Source of the DNA: Sedimentisphaerales bacterium
GTDB taxonomy: Bacteria > Planctomycetota > Phycisphaerae > Sedimentisphaerales > Anaerobacaceae
DNA: 64,000 nucleotides
NCBI GenBank assembly: GCA_016935195.1
Contig: JAFGRL010000017.1
Location: 1 to 64,000 of the forward strand
Direction: 5' to 3'
The translations under genes and the position numbers were made by a program. Positions 8,390 through 16,765 of the stretch are shown here, one piece after another. Each line of letters begins with the position of its first letter. Positions within the stretch are counted from its first letter, which is position 1. The notes below the pieces were generated by a model. The model did not search any database. It was not told where the DNA came from and worked only from the letters and a program-made list of their open reading frames with translations.

Positions 8390-8434
8390 ATTAATCCCCT
8401 CGATAATAACAACTGTTTTGAGGCTTTTATATAA

Positions 8435-9805
8435 TTAAAGAGCCCATTCCTTGCGATACTGGCGGTGCAAATACTCGTTGGCCTCCGGTATATTGGTAAT
8501 CTTCATATTTGTGCCATCCCAGTTTAGTTTGCTACCCATCCTAATGGCAATATTGCCAAGCAAGGCTATTTCAGTCAGAGGACCACCGTAATCAAAATTG
8601 GCACTGGCAATCTCACTTCCTTTGCAGGCACCAATCCAGTCCTTGTAATGGCCTTTCGAGCGGGGTAGCGTTTTAGGAGGCCTCTTGTATTCTCTCATCT
8701 TCGATTCCGGGATTAAACGTGGACCTTGGCCGTATGTGCCGCATATCAACTTACCTTTATCACCTATAAAAATTACCCCACCATACTCATTACCCATCCG
8801 TCTACCTGGCTCGAGCTCTTCCGGCCTCGGTGGCATCAGACCACCGTCATACCAGGTCAAATTGACCGCTGGCATTTTTCCTCGGGCAGGAAACTTATAA
8901 TACACTATAGATGCCTTAGGATATGTCTCCGAATTAACTTCCGTCGAACTGGCTTCGACACTGCTCGGGTAACCGAGATTAAGTGCCCAGAATGGAATGT
9001 CTATTGTATGGCACGCCTGGTCGCCGAGCACCCCCGTTCCGAAATCACACCAGGCACGCCATTTAAGGGGCAAATAGGCTGGGTTGTAAGGTCTGTATGC
9101 TGCCGGACCGAGCCATAAATTCCAATCCAGCGTGGACGGCACGGGAGGTTCATCCTTGGGCCGTTCAATACCTTGGACCCACCATCTCTCTTTGCCTTGC
9201 CTTAATGGCAAAGGTGTCCACGCTTGTACCTCCCGAACTGGGCCTATTGCACCATCTCGAACCCATTCGCACACCAAACGAATTCCTTCACTGGAATGAC
9301 CCTGATTGCCCATCTGCGTGGCAATCTTGGCTTCTCTGGCTGCCTCGGCAACCTTACGAGCTTCATAAACGGTATGTGTCAGAGGTTTTTCACAATATAC
9401 ATGTTTGCCCATTTTTATTGCCATCATAGAAATTACAGCGTGGTTATGATCCGGAGTAGCTATTACTACAGCATCGATATCCTTCTGTTTTTCGAGCATC
9501 TTGCGGAAGTCATGGTATTTCCTGGCCTTGGGGTATGTATTGAAGACAGCGGCAGCATTTTCATCATCCACGTCACACAACGCAACAATGTTTTCGCTGC
9601 CGACTCTTTCAATGTCTCTTGAGCCCTGACCGCCAAGGCCGATGCCGGCAATATTTAACTTTTCACTGGGCGGAGTATAACCAGGGCCTCCTAAGACATG
9701 GCGCGGGATGATTGTAAATGCAGCTGCAGCAGTGGCACCACCTAAAAAATCACGTCGGGAAATCTTTTTACCCTGATTCTTGAGAGTTTTCTTTATTTTT
9801 TCCAT
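8435..9805 (-). CDS. Tat-exported Gfo/Idh/MocA oxidoreductase (copy 2)
   Basis: This 456-residue paralog of the neighbouring genes has the Tat motif [26 protein letters not shown] in the Rossmann domain, and YCEKPLTHT. It differs from copy 1 mainly by an insertion after the EVQAW strand (TPLPLRQGKERWWVQG) and by GVLGDQACHTIDIPFWAL in place of [12 protein letters not shown]. These changes lie near the presumed substrate pocket and may alter sugar specificity. It is 45 bases upstream of copy 1 in the direction of transcription. Its start has only a weak ribosome binding site. Confidence 0.88.
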   Translation of the reverse strand: MEKIKKTLKNQGKKISRRDFLGGATAAAAFTIIPRHVLGGPGYTPPSEKLNIAGIGLGGQGSRDIERVGSENIVALCDVDDENAAAVFNTYPKARKYHDFRKMLEKQKDIDAVVIATPDHNHAVISMMAIKMGKHVYCEKPLTHTVYEARKVAEAAREAKIATQMGNQGHSSEGIRLVCEWVRDGAIGPVREVQAWTPLPLRQGKERWWVQGIERPKDEPPVPSTLDWNLWLGPAAYRPYNPAYLPLKWRAWCDFGTGVLGDQACHTIDIPFWALNLGYPSSVEASSTEVNSETYPKASIVYYKFPARGKMPAVNLTWYDGGLMPPRPEELEPGRRMGNEYGGVIFIGDKGKLICGTYGQGPRLIPESKMREYKRPPKTLPRSKGHYKDWIGACKGSEIASANFDYGGPLTEIALLGNIAIRMGSKLNWDGTNMKITNIPEANEYLHRQYRKEWAL

Positions 9806-9842
9806 ATCAGTTTACTTGATAACAACAGCTATCTGTGCATAA

Positions 9843-11243
9843 TTAAAGAGTCCATCCCTGGCGATACTGGCGGTGCAAATATTCGTTCGCTTCGGGGACA
9901 TTTGTAACTTTCATATTTGCACCGTCCCAATACAATTTTTCACCAGCCAAAATCGCAACATTGCCCAAAAGAACCACCTCTGTCAAAGGCCCTGCATAAT
10001 CAAAATTGGAACCTGCCGGTTCGCCGCCTTTGCAGGCCTGGATCCAATTACGCCAGTGACCTTGCTCGATCCTCGGAATCGTCTTGGCAGGGCGCTCGTA
10101 CTGCTGCATCTTTGCCTCGGGTATCAATCGCGGATGTTCACCATAGCAGCCGCACATTATTTTCCCCTTGTCTCCTATAAACAGCACACCTCCGTCATCT
10201 CCGCCCATTCTTCGGCCTGGCTCTAATTCCTCCGGTCTTGGCGGTATAAGCCCACCATCGTACCAAGTCATTTTCACAGCCGGCATATCCTGCCGTGCAG
10301 GAAATTCATAATGTATAATAGATGCAAGAGGATATGTCTCATCAATGCCCCGGTATTCCGGAGCTACCATTGGGTCTGTGCGCAGACACATTTTTGCGTA
10401 AGTTGCCTCAATACTGGTTGGATGTCCAAGTTTCATCGCCCAAAAAACAGGGTCTATAATATGACAGGCCATATCGCCCAGAGAGCCGGTTCCGAAATCT
10501 CGCCATGCTCGCCAGTTAAACGGCAAATAAACCGGATTGTAAGGTCTGTACGGTGCCGGGCCAAGCCATAAATCCCAGTCAAGGGTAGCCGGAACCGGCG
10601 GCGTTTCTTTCGGCCTGTCTATCCCCTGTCTCCAGGTAGGCCTGTTTGTCCAGACCTGCACCTGGCGAACAGGCCCGATAGCACCGGCCCAAATCCACTC
10701 GCATATAAGCCTTATGCCTTCACCGGAATGGCCTTGAATGCCCATCTGTGTGGCAACTTTGGCCTGCCTTGCTGCTTCGGTAAGTTTCCGGGCTTCGGAA
10801 ATACAATATGTCAACGGCTTTTCACAATAGACGTGCTTACCCATTTTGATTGCTGCCATTGCAACTACAGCGTGATTGTGGTCGGGCGTAGCCACAATGA
10901 CTGCATCGATATCCTTTTGCTTTTCAAGCATCCTGCGAAAATCACGATATTTTTTTGCCTTTGGATACTTGTTGAAAACTTCTGCCGCATATTTCTCATC
11001 AACGTCGCACAGTGCTACGATGTTCTCATCACCTATGCGGCGGATATCATTCCTGCCCATACCGCCTATGCCGACTCCTGCTACGTTGAGTTTTTCGCTC
11101 GGCGGCTTATATCCCGGACCTCCTAACACATGCCTTGGGACTATTGTAAATGCAGCGGCAGCTGCCGCACCTCCCAAAAAATCCCTCCGTGAAATACCCC
11201 TTCTCTTATCTTTGTTGACTTCTTCCAGACTTTCATTCTCCAT
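9843..11243 (-). CDS. Tat-exported Gfo/Idh/MocA oxidoreductase (copy 3)
   Basis: The third tandem paralog, 466 residues from the preferred ATG (MENESLEE). The longer ORF starts at a GTG three codons earlier, but AGGTGG ends 5 bases before the ATG and fits it better. It has the Tat motif [15 protein letters not shown], a Rossmann motif [11 protein letters not shown] that diverges from the other two, and YCEKPLTYC. There is an insertion ([18 protein letters not shown]) in the C-terminal domain. It is first in the three-gene tandem, 37 bases from copy 2. Probably a periplasmic sugar dehydrogenase. Confidence 0.88.
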   Translation of the reverse strand: MENESLEEVNKDKRRGISRRDFLGGAAAAAAFTIVPRHVLGGPGYKPPSEKLNVAGVGIGGMGRNDIRRIGDENIVALCDVDEKYAAEVFNKYPKAKKYRDFRRMLEKQKDIDAVIVATPDHNHAVVAMAAIKMGKHVYCEKPLTYCISEARKLTEAARQAKVATQMGIQGHSGEGIRLICEWIWAGAIGPVRQVQVWTNRPTWRQGIDRPKETPPVPATLDWDLWLGPAPYRPYNPVYLPFNWRAWRDFGTGSLGDMACHIIDPVFWAMKLGHPTSIEATYAKMCLRTDPMVAPEYRGIDETYPLASIIHYEFPARQDMPAVKMTWYDGGLIPPRPEELEPGRRMGGDDGGVLFIGDKGKIMCGCYGEHPRLIPEAKMQQYERPAKTIPRIEQGHWRNWIQACKGGEPAGSNFDYAGPLTEVVLLGNVAILAGEKLYWDGANMKVTNVPEANEYLHRQYRQGWTL

Positions 11244-11309
11244 GTTGACCACCTCTAACTTATCTTATTTTCTCTGTTAGTAAAATTTTTTTGTTAAATA
11301 CCTTTGTTC

Positions 11310-12893
11310 CTATTGTTCAACCAGCCATATATTGCGGTACTGTACCTTATCTCCATGGTCCTGCAGATACAGGCCGCCACGGGCAACTTCATTTTTACCC
11401 ATACCTCCTCCGGTTGGTTTTGGGATTTCGATGTTGTCGTGTATCTTTACGCCGTTATGTAAAACCGCCATTTTGGCATTGCTTACTTTGCTGCCGCTTT
11501 TATCAAAACTCGGCGCATAGAAAGTTATGTCATAACTCTGCCACTGCATCGGGGGAGCACACATATTCACTGCCGGTGTTGCAACCTTATAGACTCCTCC
11601 GCATTCGTTGTCTTTGCTTTCCAGGCCGTAACTATCAAGTACCTGTATCTCATATCTGCCCTGAGGGTAAACGCCGCTGTTGCCACGGTGCTGCTTGTCG
11701 GATTCGGGCATAAAGGGCGTTCGAAATTCAATGTGCAGTTTACAGTCTCCAAACTCTTTTTTAGAAATAATTGAACCTGCGCCTGGCCTAATTTCCATTG
11801 CACCATCATCTGTCAGATTCCAGAGTACCACATCCCGCTGTTTGTCAATATTCAACGGAATCCAGTTTATCTGTGTTGTATCCTTCTGTTCCGGACCGAA
11901 GGCGATACCTAAAAGTTCACTGGCATTTTTGCCGGCTTGACTGTACGGACCTGTAACCTCCCAGACAGTCAGGTAGCCATCATTTCTTTCAAGATACTGT
12001 CGAGTGCCGGGATTTTGTGATGACTCCTTCGCTAAATCCGGATCCTGCTCAGCAATGTTGTTGAGGCTTTTACCTTTTATACTCGTAAATCGCACGCATA
12101 ATCCCCATTCTTTTTCAAAATTGGTGATCTTAAATAAAAGCTCGTTGGAACCTTTATTCAATGTCGCTTTTACCTTGTCCTGATTTCGCTTAAGAGGCCT
12201 TTGAAGATTTTTAGTATGAAGTAACCGGCCGTTCAGCCAGACTTTTACACCATCATCGCTGCCTAATTGCATTTGAACTTCCTGGTTTTCTTCAGACCAT
12301 ATTCTACTGCGAAGGTAAGCGGCGCAATTTTCAGTCGGCATAAGCTGCTCAAGTGCAATAAATCCTCGTGTTCCACCCGGATGCTTCCACTGGCTAAAAT
12401 CGGTTCCATCAAACAACATCACAACACCTGCCGGTTTCTTCAGTCCCAAAGTAGGTGAAAAACGAACAACTCGCTGCATTCTGAAAGTTCCGCCTTTACT
12501 GTTTTCGAAGGTGCCCTTGAATATACCCCCTTCGATGGTCGCAATCCATTTGCTGCCATTATAATCACCGCCTTTAGCCTGGCCGGCTAAACGCACTGCC
12601 AAACCTTCCAGTTGGCCCTGTAACACTGCTATTGGCGGTTTAGACTCATCAAATTCCCCTAGAATGTTTGCCCTGTATTTGCCATTGCCGAGGGCTATAA
12701 CCTGCGCGGCCAACGACTGTTCTTGACCGTCCTGATGTTTACAGATCCCTTTCCAGTCTCCCATAAAACGGTCAACGCCGTTATCATCTGCTTTGGCCAT
12801 TTGAAGCATTTCGCACCTTGCTGTGTTTGTTGTAAAGGCAAATGCTATCAAAAGCGCCACGAAAACTTTTTTGAAACTTTTATTTTTAGTCAT
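11310..12893 (-). CDS. Secreted multidomain DUF1080 protein
   Basis: This 527-residue protein has a cleavable-looking signal sequence (KKVFVALLIAFAFTTNTARC). Its parts in order are an N-terminal beta domain of unknown type (about 40-155), a DUF1080-like opening (LFDGTDFSQW), an inserted jelly-roll-like segment with GSDDGVKVWLNGRLL (about 200-290), and a full DUF1080 domain (about 345-527) with RGNSGVYPQGRYEIQVLDSYG and the QDHGDKVQYRNIW ending. The inserted segment resembles carbohydrate-binding modules seen in planctomycete secreted enzymes. It lies upstream of the oxidoreductase tandem on the same strand, and probably hydrolyses or binds keto-glycosides. Function is inferred from family and context. 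Confidence 0.82.
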   Translation of the reverse strand: MTKNKSFKKVFVALLIAFAFTTNTARCEMLQMAKADDNGVDRFMGDWKGICKHQDGQEQSLAAQVIALGNGKYRANILGEFDESKPPIAVLQGQLEGLAVRLAGQAKGGDYNGSKWIATIEGGIFKGTFENSKGGTFRMQRVVRFSPTLGLKKPAGVVMLFDGTDFSQWKHPGGTRGFIALEQLMPTENCAAYLRSRIWSEENQEVQMQLGSDDGVKVWLNGRLLHTKNLQRPLKRNQDKVKATLNKGSNELLFKITNFEKEWGLCVRFTSIKGKSLNNIAEQDPDLAKESSQNPGTRQYLERNDGYLTVWEVTGPYSQAGKNASELLGIAFGPEQKDTTQINWIPLNIDKQRDVVLWNLTDDGAMEIRPGAGSIISKKEFGDCKLHIEFRTPFMPESDKQHRGNSGVYPQGRYEIQVLDSYGLESKDNECGGVYKVATPAVNMCAPPMQWQSYDITFYAPSFDKSGSKVSNAKMAVLHNGVKIHDNIEIPKPTGGGMGKNEVARGGLYLQDHGDKVQYRNIWLVEQ

Positions 12894-12979
12894 CTTGTAT
12901 TTCCAAAACCTTAAATTGGTCAGTCAACTTGTTAAGGCATCCTTTCTGTCATTTCACGCCTTGATTTGTTTTTGGTACA

Positions 12980-13978
12980 TTATACTATCTTCTCAAAGGC
13001 CGCATCAAATGCAAGCTTTGACGGCTTAAAATCTATTTTCCTGACAAACTCGCAGGCTTCTTTGGCACCGGCCTGGCGGTCCATTCCGCTGTCCTCCCAC
13101 TCGACCGATAAAGGCCCATCGTAACCTATCCTGTTTAGAGCCCTGATAATCTCCTCGAAATTCACGCCACCGTGGCCAAGAGACCGAAAGTCCCAGCCTC
13201 TCCCGGCTTGGCCAAAATTAAGATGGGAACCTAAAATCCCTGTTCTACCGTTTAATTGCAGTGCAGCATCTTTCATATGAACATGATAAATTCTGTCTGG
13301 AAACTCATTGATAAACTGGGCAGGGTCAATCATCTGCCAGAACAGATGGCTCGGGTCAAAATTAAAGCCGAAGGTCTTTCGATTACCTACCGCCTCAAGT
13401 GCACGCCTTGCCGTTACTATATCAAAGGCTATTTCTGTCGGGTGCACTTCAAGGGCAAATTTCACGCCGCATTGGTCAAATACATCAAGGATAGGATTCC
13501 ACATCTTCGCAAAGTAAGCGAAACCGGCTTCAATCATCTCATCGGTTACAGGCGGAAAGCTGTATAACATATGCCATATTGATGAACCTGTGAAGCCGTT
13601 GACCACCTTCAAGCCAAGATTCTTCGCAGCCCGAGCAGTATTTTTCACTGTTTCAACGGCCCATTGCCGTTTCTTTTGGGCATCGCCTGCACACTCGGCA
13701 GGTGCAAACGCATCCGACCGGCTGTCATTGTTCGGGTCGCAAACCAATTGACCTGCCAAGTGACAGCTAATAGCAAAAATCTTAAGATTATTCTTGCCCA
13801 AAATCTCCAATTGTTTCGCAGTATATCCTTTGTCTGTTGCAGCCTTGTCAACGTCCATATGGTCGCCCCAGCAGGCCAACTCAAGTCCGTCATAGCCCCA
13901 GCCCGCTGCCTTTTTCGCCAGCTCTTCCAAAGGCAAATCAGCCCACTGGCCGGTAAAAAGTGTTACAGGTCTTGCCAT
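12980..13978 (-). CDS. Sugar phosphate isomerase/epimerase family TIM-barrel protein
   Basis: A 332-residue cytoplasmic xylose-isomerase-like TIM barrel. Metal-binding strand ends are recognisable: [24 protein letters not shown] and SVEWEDSG, each supplying the Glu, Asp, His or Glu typical of this family. There is no signal peptide. GGAG precedes the ATG by 8 bases. In loci of this type these proteins act on keto-sugars or inositol derivatives made by the Gfo/Idh enzymes. It lies 46 bases downstream of a non-exported Gfo/Idh gene, suggesting the two work in the same cytoplasmic pathway. Confidence 0.85.
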   Translation of the reverse strand: MARPVTLFTGQWADLPLEELAKKAAGWGYDGLELACWGDHMDVDKAATDKGYTAKQLEILGKNNLKIFAISCHLAGQLVCDPNNDSRSDAFAPAECAGDAQKKRQWAVETVKNTARAAKNLGLKVVNGFTGSSIWHMLYSFPPVTDEMIEAGFAYFAKMWNPILDVFDQCGVKFALEVHPTEIAFDIVTARRALEAVGNRKTFGFNFDPSHLFWQMIDPAQFINEFPDRIYHVHMKDAALQLNGRTGILGSHLNFGQAGRGWDFRSLGHGGVNFEEIIRALNRIGYDGPLSVEWEDSGMDRQAGAKEACEFVRKIDFKPSKLAFDAAFEKIV

Positions 13979-14024
13979 TTTGTAATCTCCTTTTTTGCGG
14001 AAGTTAATAAAAGTCCTTGCCGGC

Positions 14025-15194
14025 TCATCTTTTCATTGCAGTCCACTTCTGCCTGCTGTGAGCACTTGCCAGGACTGTTTCAATAAACAACATTCCACGA
14101 AGGCCATCGTTAACATCGGGGAAATCCGTCATCAATTTGTCAGGCTTGCTGCCCTCTAATTTGGCACGCAGCGTATCGGCGAAGTTACAATATATATTCG
14201 CAAAAGCCTCGAAAAAAGCCTCCGGATGGCCCGGCGGCAGACGGGTTGCCCGAGCTGCTGCCGTGCTTTTAGTGGCAACGTAATCATTGCCTCTCCGCCA
14301 AACTTGGACGGGACCGCCCAGCTCCCTTACATACAAATAGTTAGGATGCTCCTGGTGCCATTCAAGCCCTTTTTTTGCCCCGTAAATCCAAATAGCAAGG
14401 TCATTCTCATGGCCAATGGAAACCTGGCTGGCGTGCAATATCCCTCTGGCTCCATTATCAAAACGCACAAGGCAATTACAATCGTCATCTACACGCCGAC
14501 CTTTAACAAAGGTTGTAAGCTCGGCACATATATGAGTAATCTTCAAACCTGTAATATATTCAGCTAAATTTTCTGCGTGTGAACCTATGTCACCAACACA
14601 GCCTGCTCCGCTCTGTTTAGGGTCGGTCCTCCAGGCGGCCTGCTGCTGACCCGTTCTTTCCAGAGGTGTAGCCAGCCAGTCCTGCGGATATTGAACCACA
14701 ATCTTGCGAATCTCTCCCAGCTCTTTCTTAATGACTAAATCACGCGCCAGCTTAACCATAGGATAGCCGGTATAATTATGCATCAACCCAAAAACTAAAC
14801 TCTTGCTTTTAACAAGTTTTTGCAGTGTCTTCGCTTGCCTGACGTTAAATGTCATTGGCTTTTCACACATCACATTAAAGCCCGCTTTAAGAAAATCTCT
14901 TGCGATAGGAAAGTGCCAGTTATTCGGCGTAGTTACAGAAACAAAATCAATCCTTTCTCCTACAGGTAATTTAAGTTCTTCCTTAATCATCTCTTTGTAA
15001 TTGTTGTAAACTCGCCTGCGATTTAGAAGAAGCTGCCTGGCCATCTGTTGGGATTTACGTGGTTCGATATCAAAGGCACCTGCCACAAGTTCGATTTTGG
15101 CGTCAAGACGTGCTGCTTTTCTGTGAACTTCACCGATAAATGCTCCGGGTCCGCCGCCCACCATCCCCATTTTCAATTTGCGTTTAAGTTTCAT
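14025..15194 (-). CDS. Cytoplasmic Gfo/Idh/MocA oxidoreductase
   Basis: This 389-residue NAD(P)-dependent oxidoreductase lacks the Tat signal of the three tandem copies. It begins with a short basic stretch and then the Rossmann motif [16 protein letters not shown]. The catalytic signature is MCEKPMTFN, and the C-terminal domain contains [22 protein letters not shown]. It belongs to a different branch from the exported paralogs and is probably a cytoplasmic sugar or inositol dehydrogenase. AGGTGG precedes the ATG by 5 bases. It is followed directly by the TIM-barrel isomerase gene. Confidence 0.87.
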   Translation of the reverse strand: MKLKRKLKMGMVGGGPGAFIGEVHRKAARLDAKIELVAGAFDIEPRKSQQMARQLLLNRRRVYNNYKEMIKEELKLPVGERIDFVSVTTPNNWHFPIARDFLKAGFNVMCEKPMTFNVRQAKTLQKLVKSKSLVFGLMHNYTGYPMVKLARDLVIKKELGEIRKIVVQYPQDWLATPLERTGQQQAAWRTDPKQSGAGCVGDIGSHAENLAEYITGLKITHICAELTTFVKGRRVDDDCNCLVRFDNGARGILHASQVSIGHENDLAIWIYGAKKGLEWHQEHPNYLYVRELGGPVQVWRRGNDYVATKSTAAARATRLPPGHPEAFFEAFANIYCNFADTLRAKLEGSKPDKLMTDFPDVNDGLRGMLFIETVLASAHSRQKWTAMKR

Positions 15195-15313
15195 TTATAC
15201 CACCTTTCATTCAAAGCTCCAAATATAAAAAAGCGGCTGTCAATATAAGCTTTCTCCAAAGTAATGTCAAGACAGCAAAAAGAATTGAGCACCTCTGCCA
15301 CCCAAATCCGATT

Positions 15314-16465
15314 TTACCTGGCTGAGGCGATTTGGCATGCCATATCACAGTAAAGCCGGACCCTTTCGACAGTCGTCTCGGGCGTAATGGGGCTGCCAAG
15401 ACTCATTATGAATCGGCTGCTGTTTCGCCGACCCGCAGCAATTTGCCTTGCAATCTCCTCCCGCAATTGCTCTTCGCTGCCGTCTTGTAAAACGCCGATA
15501 GCATCAAGATTGCCAAGCACAGCACATTGTCCCTGGACTTTTGCAGCAACATCTTCGATGTCAATTTCAAAGCCTTTCTTGCTCTCTTCAAGAGAAATCG
15601 CATCGGCACCGATGCTAAGTATGTGTTCCCACTTGCCTGCAGGATTGCCGCAGTAATAGTAAATGCTTTCTAAGCCCAGCGTGCGAATCTCTTCAACCAG
15701 TTTCCTGACAAATGGAACGTTAAGCGATGCAAAGGCATCAGGGCTAATCATATCTGTCAGGCATTCTTCTATCCAAATCCCCTGCGCACCAAGAGCTGCG
15801 GCTTTATGAACCTGATTTGTACCTAAGGCAAGATATCTTCGGCAGGCATATTTTACCAAATCAGCTCGCGATGCAATCATAGTCATCATACCTTCAAAAC
15901 CCCACAGACCATAACAGCTCCACAGCGGTGATGAAATCTGGCAGAGAGGGTAAAGCTGGCCGCCAAATTCCGCTAACAATGCCGATGCTAAGTCGCATTT
16001 TCCTGATTCCAGGAACTTTTCTTTATCAAACCTTGAAACATCACTAATCAACTCATCGATTTCATCTGTTGTTTTCGGAATATGCTCAGGCTTAACTGAT
16101 TCCAAGTGCCCACCTGCGGACCAGCCACCTACTTTAGGTTTGGATAGTTTTTGCTGTCGCACTGTGCTTTTATCAACTAACAACACTTTATCATCATTTG
16201 CAGTTGTCTGTATATTTAGATTTCCCTGATCTTTGGTGCTGTAGAAATCCCGAAGGCTGAGCCAGTCCTGTCCAATTTTATTTATTGCATCACGATGCCA
16301 TAATATTTGTTTCTCGAGGTTAGGTTCTTGCCTATACCACCAGGGATAGTCGGTCAACTGCTCCCAGTGGTCACGTATAAAAATGCCCTCGTAAGGAATA
16401 ACTACAGGAATCTCACGCGTTCCATCTTTTGAAAACGCAGCCTTAATTTTATCTCTTCCAGTCAT
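15314..16465 (-). CDS. Uroporphyrinogen decarboxylase-like (URO-D superfamily) protein
   Basis: A 383-residue protein from the preferred start (MTGRDKIKAAF). The longer ORF adds 38 residues unlike the family, and GAAAGGTAG lies at the right distance before the inner ATG. It has the URO-D/MtaA barrel pattern, including a YYYCGNPAGKWEHILSIGADAISLEE segment and the GLGSPITPETTVERVR-like C-terminal loop. True heme-pathway HemE carries conserved N-terminal arginines that I do not see, so this is more likely a methyltransferase-type or uncharacterised relative. Such genes often accompany sugar-catabolic loci in planctomycetes. It is the first gene of the minus-strand locus. Its substrate is unknown. 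Confidence 0.78.
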   Translation of the reverse strand: MTGRDKIKAAFSKDGTREIPVVIPYEGIFIRDHWEQLTDYPWWYRQEPNLEKQILWHRDAINKIGQDWLSLRDFYSTKDQGNLNIQTTANDDKVLLVDKSTVRQQKLSKPKVGGWSAGGHLESVKPEHIPKTTDEIDELISDVSRFDKEKFLESGKCDLASALLAEFGGQLYPLCQISSPLWSCYGLWGFEGMMTMIASRADLVKYACRRYLALGTNQVHKAAALGAQGIWIEECLTDMISPDAFASLNVPFVRKLVEEIRTLGLESIYYYCGNPAGKWEHILSIGADAISLEESKKGFEIDIEDVAAKVQGQCAVLGNLDAIGVLQDGSEEQLREEIARQIAAGRRNSSRFIMSLGSPITPETTVERVRLYCDMACQIASAR

Positions 16466-16608
16466 CTTTGCTACCTTTCTGCCGAACCTGATAAGATAAT
16501 GTCCAAAGCTTAGTACTACAGCGCAAGTTACAGTTTTGCTACTGGCGATAACATACTGGTATGTAAACAAATACGCCAATTTATATTAAATATCAAAATG
16601 CAAATATC

Positions 16609-16650
16609 AAAATTAACCCCTAAGGGGTTACCTCCTAAGGGGTTAATTTT
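16609..16650. terminator. 16-bp stem hairpin downstream of uvrD
   Basis: The left arm AAAATTAACCCCTAAG pairs with CTAAGGGGTTAATTTT across a 10-base loop, with essentially one mismatched position. The left arm is itself part of a smaller palindrome, AACCCCTAAGGGGTT. It lies about 115 bases beyond the uvrD stop and upstream of the URO-D gene, and its A/T ends give a U-rich tail in either direction, so it fits a bidirectional terminator. Confidence 0.65.
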
Positions 16651-16765
16651 TAATATTTGGTTTTTATCCGTAAAAGCGTGTTTTACACTAAGTTGCGCCA
16701 TAGTATTATGCACGTATTTTTACACTGTTGTTCCATCACAAACAACGCCAGCTTGGGTTGATATT

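Noticed and set aside
15314-16579. HemE (heme biosynthesis) assignment for the URO-D-like gene
   Set aside because: The conserved N-terminal arginines of HemE were not found, the context is sugar catabolism, and the listed N-terminal 38 residues are probably not translated.
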